64,000 bases of DNA from Hordeum vulgare subsp. vulgare. Its lineage: Eukaryota; Streptophyta; Magnoliopsida; Poales; Poaceae. The position numbers were made by a program, and so were the translations under genes. Of the stretch, positions 58,680-64,000 are shown piece after piece (position 1 is the first letter of the stretch; the number at the start of each line of letters is the position of its first letter). The notes under the pieces are model-generated. The model had not been told where the DNA came from. It saw only the letters and a list, made by a program, of their open reading frames with translations, and searched no databases. Location of the stretch: positions 396,069,993-396,133,992 of the forward strand of contig NC_058520.1 in assembly GCF_904849725.1 (NCBI RefSeq), given 5' to 3'.

Positions 58680-60999
58680 TTAGACGCATAAGCATGGGTA
58701 CGAGCATAGTTGACCAGTTGAGGATTTTGATCCTCTTGAAGACTTTGGTCCTCCTGAGGAATTTGATCTGGGGTTCAGATTCTTCAGAGGTGATGTCATG
58801 AGGACTTTCACTTGAAGATTTTCAAGACAACTTTTGGGAACCCAGATTTTCCTCAGAGGAGGGCCATTCCTGCAGTTAGTTCCAACATATCGAGCAAATA
58901 CTTCACGAGATTGATTTTTGAACAGTTTATAGTTGGAATCAAATGACTCATCCGAGGAATAGGATAATTCACATGAGAAGCCAGTTAGATTAGATGGATC
59001 AAAAGGAGGCCCAGTAGCAGCAACCCATGAGGTTTTGGGATACTACTCAGGTTTCCAATAAGATCCATCAGCATTCAATTTCCTCTCAAAGGCAATTCCT
59101 TCTTTCCTCGGGTTCCTGTTCAAGATCTTCTTTTTGAGCACATCACAAAGGATTTGATGTCCTTTGAGGCTTTTGTACATGCCTGTCACGTACAATTCCT
59201 TCAACCCTGCATTTTCGTCAGTGACATTTGTGTTTTCCTCAGGTGAGGAAATAGACACAACAAGTGCAGTTGAAGTATTTGTAGCAGTGGTAGCATTTGA
59301 AGATTCTGGTGAAGAATTAGCAGTTTCACGATCAATGCATTTAAGACATGGAGGAATAAATTCAACTTGACTAGCGCTGATCTGTTGAGCTAGTAATGAA
59401 TCATTTTCCATACGAAGATCATCATAAGACATCCTCGGCTTCTCAAGATCAAGCTTCCTTTGAAGAAATTCGTAGGAAACCTTCTCATGATCAGTGAGGA
59501 GTGTATCATAACGATCCTGAAGAGTATCAAATCTAGACTGAAGATTTTTCATGTCATCAGCGAGGATTTGATTAAGATTCATTTCATCATTCAACAAATC
59601 ATCACTTTTGTCTAGCAGTTTTTGCAGCTTTTCCAGAGCAGTTTGTTGTTTAGTGGCAATGATGGCAAGTTTACTGTAACTGGGTTTTTTGTAATCATCA
59701 TGTTCATAGTCACTTGAATCAGAGGAGGAGGCATTATGTGATACCTTTGAACCTTTTGCCATGAAGCAATAGGTTGGAGCGAAGTCATCAGCATAGTCAT
59801 CAGTATGGATGGTGCACTCATTTTCTTCAAGATTGAAGATTGACTTGCTGACGAAATTGGTTGCTAGTGCAAGACTAGCCTGTCCGGATTCCGTATCTTC
59901 TCCAGAGCCTTCTTCATCATCACATTCTTCTGATTCTGCCTCAGAATCCATTTCCTTGCCAATAAGTGCCCGAGCCTTTCTGAAGCTAGTCTTCTTGTGT
60001 GAGGAGGACTTTGAAGATGAGGATTTTGAAGATTTCTTATTCTTCTTTGAGTCATCAGAACTATCATCCTTGTATTTCTTCTTCTTTGATTCCTTTCCCC
60101 AGCGAGGACAATCAGCAATGTAATGACCTGATTTCTTGCACTTGTGACAGGTCCGTTTCTTGTAGTCCTCAGATGCAGATTCTGATTTCCTCATGTCTCT
60201 TCTTGATGATTTACCGAACTGGCCTCGTCGTGTAAATCTCTGGAATTTCCTCACAAGCATTGCAAGTTCCTGACCAAATTCTTCAGGGTCACAACTGCTG
60301 TCATCTGTGTCTTCTTCTTCAGATGAGGAAATTGCTCTTGCCTTCGGTGCACGTGGTCTGGAATAGCTTTGTTCATATAGATCTCTCTTTTCTTCTAGCT
60401 GGAATTCATGAGTATTTAGCCTTTCGAGGATATCAGCAGGATCTAGCATCTTGTAGTCTGGTCTTTCTTGAATCATCAGAACTAAAGTGTCAAATGAAGA
60501 ATCCAAAGATCTCACAGTTTCTTCACAACTTCGTGATCAGTGATGTCTCGAGCTCCCAGTGCTTGCAGTTCATTTGATATGTCAGTGAGGCGATCAAAGG
60601 TGTCTTGGCAGCTTTCATTGTCATGTCTCTTTAAGCGATTGAAGAGATTGCGAAGAATATCAACACGAGAGTCGCGTTGGGTTGATACTCCTTCATTTAC
60701 CTTGCACAGTCTCTCCCAGATCAGTGTTGCAGAGCCTAAGGCACTTACTCTTCAAACTGGCCAAGGCTCAGATAACCACAGATGATGTTCTTCGCTTGAG
60801 AATCAAGTTGCTTGAATTTCTTCACATCAGCTGCAGTGAAACTAGCAGAAATGATGGGGACACCATTTTCCACAATATACCAGAGATCATTGTCTATAGC
60901 TTGTAGATGCATTTGCATTTTGTTCTTCCACAAGGGAAAATTCTTTCCCTCGTAGGTAGGACATGCTGCAGTCACCTTAAACATGCCTGCAGTCGACAT
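58680..60999 (-). pseudogene. gag: gag of element F
   Basis: Starts at the ATG at 60997-60999, some 55 bases after the primer site. Capsid N-terminus (YEGKNFPLWKNKMQMHLQ). Frameshifts near 60745 and 60520. The frame 60515-59043 holds the CCHC knuckle CHKCKKSGHYIADC (about 60150-60109), serine/lysine runs and a coiled-coil part (59640-59400). A TAG at 59043-59045 interrupts, and reading continues in frame through IWVPKSC (about 58842) to a stop near 58680. The FARYVG...IWVPK ending corresponds to ARFVG...IWVPK in B. Confidence 0.88.
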
Positions 61000-61052
61000 A
61001 ACTAAAACTCCAGGTGGTTAAACCAAAATCACACAGAACAAGGGAGTACCTT

Positions 61053-61065
61053 GCTCTGATACCAA
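61053..61065 (-). other. Primer binding site of element F (initiator Met tRNA)
   Basis: The minus strand reads TGGTATCAGAGC, adjacent to the 5' LTR. Confidence 0.9.
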
Positions 61066-61066
61066 T

Positions 61067-62481
61067 TGAAAGTGCGTTATATCGACTAGAGGGGGGTGAA
61101 TAGGAGATTTTTAGAATTTCATCACTGAGGAAATTCTTTTTGAGGAAATTCCTCACTGATGACTAACTTACAGCGGAAACAGTTAAGGATCAGTCGTGCA
61201 ATCGTTCACAACAGCAGTATTACAGAGTGGAGATTATGAAAACAGATTGCATAGTAAGCAGGCACGTAGAATACAGATGATGATTAACTCAAGTGAAGAA
61301 TTTGGGGTTGAGGAAATTCAGAGAAAGTCTTCAGCAAATTCTTCAAACAGTCACAGTGAATGTCATCAACACATAATACATAGAATGTAAAGAGTTGAGG
61401 AATTAGAACCCGATTCTTGGTGAAGACTGTTGTTGATGACCCAGTTCCAACTGCTGTGACAGTTGTACATCTGGTTTGGAGCGGCTTGGTATTGAAACCA
61501 AAGGACACCCAGTCCCGGGACACACAGTCCCTACCGTATTCTCCTTGAGCTAAGGACACACAGTCCTCGCCCAACACTCGTGGTAAGTCTTCAGGGCAGA
61601 CTTCCAAACCCTCACAAACTCGGTCACCCGGCGATCCACAATTGACTGCTGGATTGCTCTAGACCATGATGCCTAACCGTCTGGAGGATGCACAGTCCTC
61701 AAAGGTAAAAGGCTTCAGTCCCACACAGGAATAACTTCTTCAGTGATGCTCAATCACTAGGTTTGGTTTGTGGTTTCGGTGGGTGGTGTATTTCCTCACT
61801 GATGATTTACTCTCGTAGGCTCTGAGGAATTTGGGTTGCTCTTATGACAAGTGTCAGTTTCGAACGGAGCAGCCAACCAGCTAGTGGTTGTGGGGGCGGC
61901 TATTTATAGCCTGGGAGCATCCCGACATGATTTGACATTAATGCCCTTAAATAATATGACCGTTGGAGTGGATAAGATCAGTGACTTGGCGTGGCTTATC
62001 GAAACGGTCGGGACCCTCAACTGTGAGAGTCCTCATGTCACTCATATTCCTCATTTGAGGCTTTTGGTAGGATTTGGCTTGGGTTGAGCATCATGAGGAA
62101 AATCATTCCATAGCGTTACTTTGACCCCCTTTAACAGTACGGTGTTCCTATTCATCAAATGCGAAGAAAGTAAAACAGAAAACGTAAATCTTCACGCTTC
62201 AATTTCTTCAGAACGATTTTCTTCAGGAACCACCGATCTTCTCAATATCAATATCTTCATGAGGAATATCAATTTCATCGCACATTCCTCATGATTCATT
62301 TCTTCAACTTCACACCAATTTCTTCAACTGAAGATATACATTTTTAGGGGTCGATATTCTTCAAATATCTCAAACTCCTCAATGACTTATAGATCCTGTG
62401 TACACTTATAAACACATTAGATACTTAACCTATAAGTCTTCAAACCACCAAAATCACTAAGCGGCACTAGATGCACTTACA
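61067..62481 (-). repeat. 5' LTR of element F
   Basis: Nearly identical to 48111-49513. The main difference is about 15 extra bases near 61135 that add one more TGAGGAAATTC unit. TATA box at 61901-61908 (minus). Confidence 0.95.
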
Positions 62482-62486
62482 GGATG

Positions 62487-63083
62487 ACACCAAGGATCCT
62501 GGAGAGGGCGACGATAAAATTGGAGCCGCCCGCAAGGGCGAGTTACAAAAAGGCCAATCCCAGTTTCAGAGCCGGGGAAATAACCACCATGGCGGGCATG
62601 GCAAGAAGCAGCAACAGGAAGGTCCTACGGAATTCGTTGCTAATACTAGTACTGGCAACGCAAACCCGCGTCTGAAGAAGCGTGGCTTTAATGGGAAGAA
62701 ACCACGTAACTACCATGAAATGCTTAAAGGCCCGTGCCCGCAGCATGCCACGGCTGATGGACTGGCGACTCACTCGTGGGAGGATTGCTATGTGATGCAA
62801 GAGTTTCGGGCCGAGGCGCTCAAAAGAAGTCAAGGCGGGGGGGGGGGGGCAGGGCCAGTGGCAGGAGCAACCCGATGCATCCGGGTCACGACAGGTCACA
62901 TTCGGAGGTTTTCCCAACCAAGGACCACAAGGCGGGTCACAGCACAATGCCGGTCAATACCAAGTTCATAACCAGCAGTACCACCCACCGGGAATATTCC
63001 AACAACCCCCCCCCCCCACACACACACAAGGAGACCCCCAGTGGTAGGAGGATCGGGGCGGGTTCCAAAATAACCCCAAATAG
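62487..63083 (+). pseudogene. gag: gag of element E, part after element F
   Basis: Continues the frame broken at 48110. Lysine/glutamine-rich nucleocapsid-like part, then HATADGLATHSWEDCYVMQ (about 62734-62790), a motif common at the end of Tat gag. A run of 13 G (62837-62849) and a run of 12 C followed by CA repeats (63006-63030) break the frame. Confidence 0.8.
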
Positions 63084-64000
63084 TTGAACAACGGGCAATA
63101 CCACGTGTTCACCACCAACACCTGTAAACGGGATCACAAGGTGAAGCATAGAAGTTTTGTAGCTGAGCCAGCGCTCCCTCGGTACCTTCACTGGTCAGAG
63201 CAACCCATAACATGGAGCCGGGAAGACCATCCACCCCGAGTCGAGAACCCTGGCGACTTAGCCCTGGTCGTGGCTCCCCAAGTCAGGGGATACACCCTCT
63301 CCAAAGTCCTCATGGACGGGGGCAGCAGCACCAACATCTTATGTTTTGACACTTTCCGGCGGATGAACCTCCTAGAGAAGGACCTGATGCCATCATCCAC
63401 GGTCTTCCACGGTATTGTCCCTGGTAAGTCGGCGTACCCAATTGGGCGGGTCAAGCTTAATGTGGCTTTTGGCACGGAATCGAACTATAGGAGTGAGTCC
63501 CTCTTGTTCGAGGTAGTCAAGATCAAGAGCCCCTATCATGCGCTGTTTGGACGGCCAGCTTACGCCAAGTTCATGGCCCGCCCATGCTATGTTTATCTCA
63601 AGCTCAAGATGCCAGGACCCAAGGGTCCCATCACCGTCCACGGCGACACGAAAATAGCCCAAGAGTGTGAAGAAGGAGATGCGGCTTATGCCGAGTCAGC
63701 TTGCGCGGCCGAGGAGCTCAAGTTTCACCAATCCCATGTCGACCCGGCAGACATGACGCCGCTCAAAAGGCCAACTATCGATTATGAGCCGCCCCTCAAG
63801 TTCAAACCAGCGGACGACACCAAGGTTATCGATTTTACGCCGGGCGACTCCACCAAGCAGTTCACTATTGGGGCAGGCCTCGACCCCAAATAGGAAAGCG
63901 CGCTCATCGAATTCATCCATGAGAATCGGGACATCTTTGCATGGAAACCTTCTGACATGCCGGGTGTACCGAGAGAATTCGCTGAGCACCATCTCAATAC
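63084..64000 (+). pseudogene. pol: Protease and start of RT of element E, cut by window end
   Basis: Open from 63084 to 63893. Retropepsin site LMDGGSSTNIL at about 63309-63341, with the D-G-G form seen in Tat elements, and a LFGRPAYAKF flap-distal motif (about 63544). A TAG at 63891-63893 interrupts, and the frame continues with DIFAWKPSDMPGVPRE (about 63931), the usual entry to Tat RT. The gene leaves the window. Confidence 0.87.

Larger units (their letters stand above)
48111..62481 (-). mobile_element. Element F: Sirevirus-type Copia retrotransposon, youngest in the window
   Basis: It is 14,371 bases long. The LTRs are 1,403 and 1,415 bases and differ at roughly 15-20 positions by eye, far fewer than in A or B. 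A perfect 5-base duplication is present. Minus-strand order: LTR, Met-tRNA primer site, gag, pol, spacer with TATA, large aORF, polypurine tracts, LTR. The genes have few breaks: two frameshifts in gag, one stop each at the gag end and in pol, and two in the aORF. The sequence is saturated with TGAGGAA/TTCCTCA and CTTCA/TGAAG words. Confidence 0.93.
45707..64000 (+). mobile_element. Element E: Tat-like Gypsy retrotransposon, 5' part, split by element F
   Basis: LTR end, primer site TGGCGCCCACCGTGGGG, gag and protease are present; RT begins at the window end. The primer site and MDGGSS protease are typical of the Tat clade. Element F interrupts gag at 48111-62481, and the reading frame resumes exactly after the GGATG duplication. 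The right end is outside the window. Confidence 0.85.

Overview
The window looks like intergenic DNA of a Triticeae grass (wheat, Aegilops or barley type). Every large block is an LTR retrotransposon or a piece of one, stacked as nested insertions. LTR lengths, primer sites and clade mix (Sirevirus Copia with long LTRs, Athila-like and Tat-like Gypsy, a 3.9-kb-LTR chromovirus) fit large grass genomes. I found no host gene, rRNA, tRNA gene or CRISPR array. All coding regions are of retroelement origin and carry stops or frameshifts. Family names are from recognition, not a database search.

Layout. 1-678: short repeats with a tRNA-like insert, then unassigned flank. 679-43990: element A, a Sirevirus-type Copia with gag and an accessory ORF but no pol. 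Element B (7060-19033, a complete but broken Sirevirus) sits inside the accessory ORF of A, with target duplication AGTTT. Element C (20163-41986, minus strand, Athila-like Gypsy with gag and protease only) also sits in A, with duplication GAGAT. Element D (27071-40851, chromovirus Gypsy) sits inside an LTR of C, with duplication TTATG. 43996-45706: an LTR-like edge and an Athila-like LTR fragment (minus). 45707-64000: the 5' part of element E, a Tat-like Gypsy running off the window. Element F (48111-62481, minus strand, Sirevirus) sits in the gag gene of E, with duplication GGATG.

Gene order in complete Sireviruses B and F is LTR, Met-tRNA primer site, gag, pol (protease, integrase, RT, RNase H), a spacer, a large accessory ORF (aORF), polypurine tracts, LTR. 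A keeps the same plan without pol.

The most interesting signal is shared by A, B and F. Each has its own 15-base odd palindrome with 7-base arms and one central base (A: CTCGGTG-N-CACCGAG; B: AGCGGTA-N-TACCGCT; F: TGAGGAA-N-TTCCTCA, mostly as half-sites). In A and B the words are clustered just upstream of a TATA box in the LTR and again just upstream of a second TATA box between the gag/pol part and the aORF. F shows a weaker version. In B and F the second TATA is followed by a plausible intron leading into the aORF. The aORF may therefore be a separate transcription unit with a promoter built like the LTR promoter. This is inference from sequence layout only.
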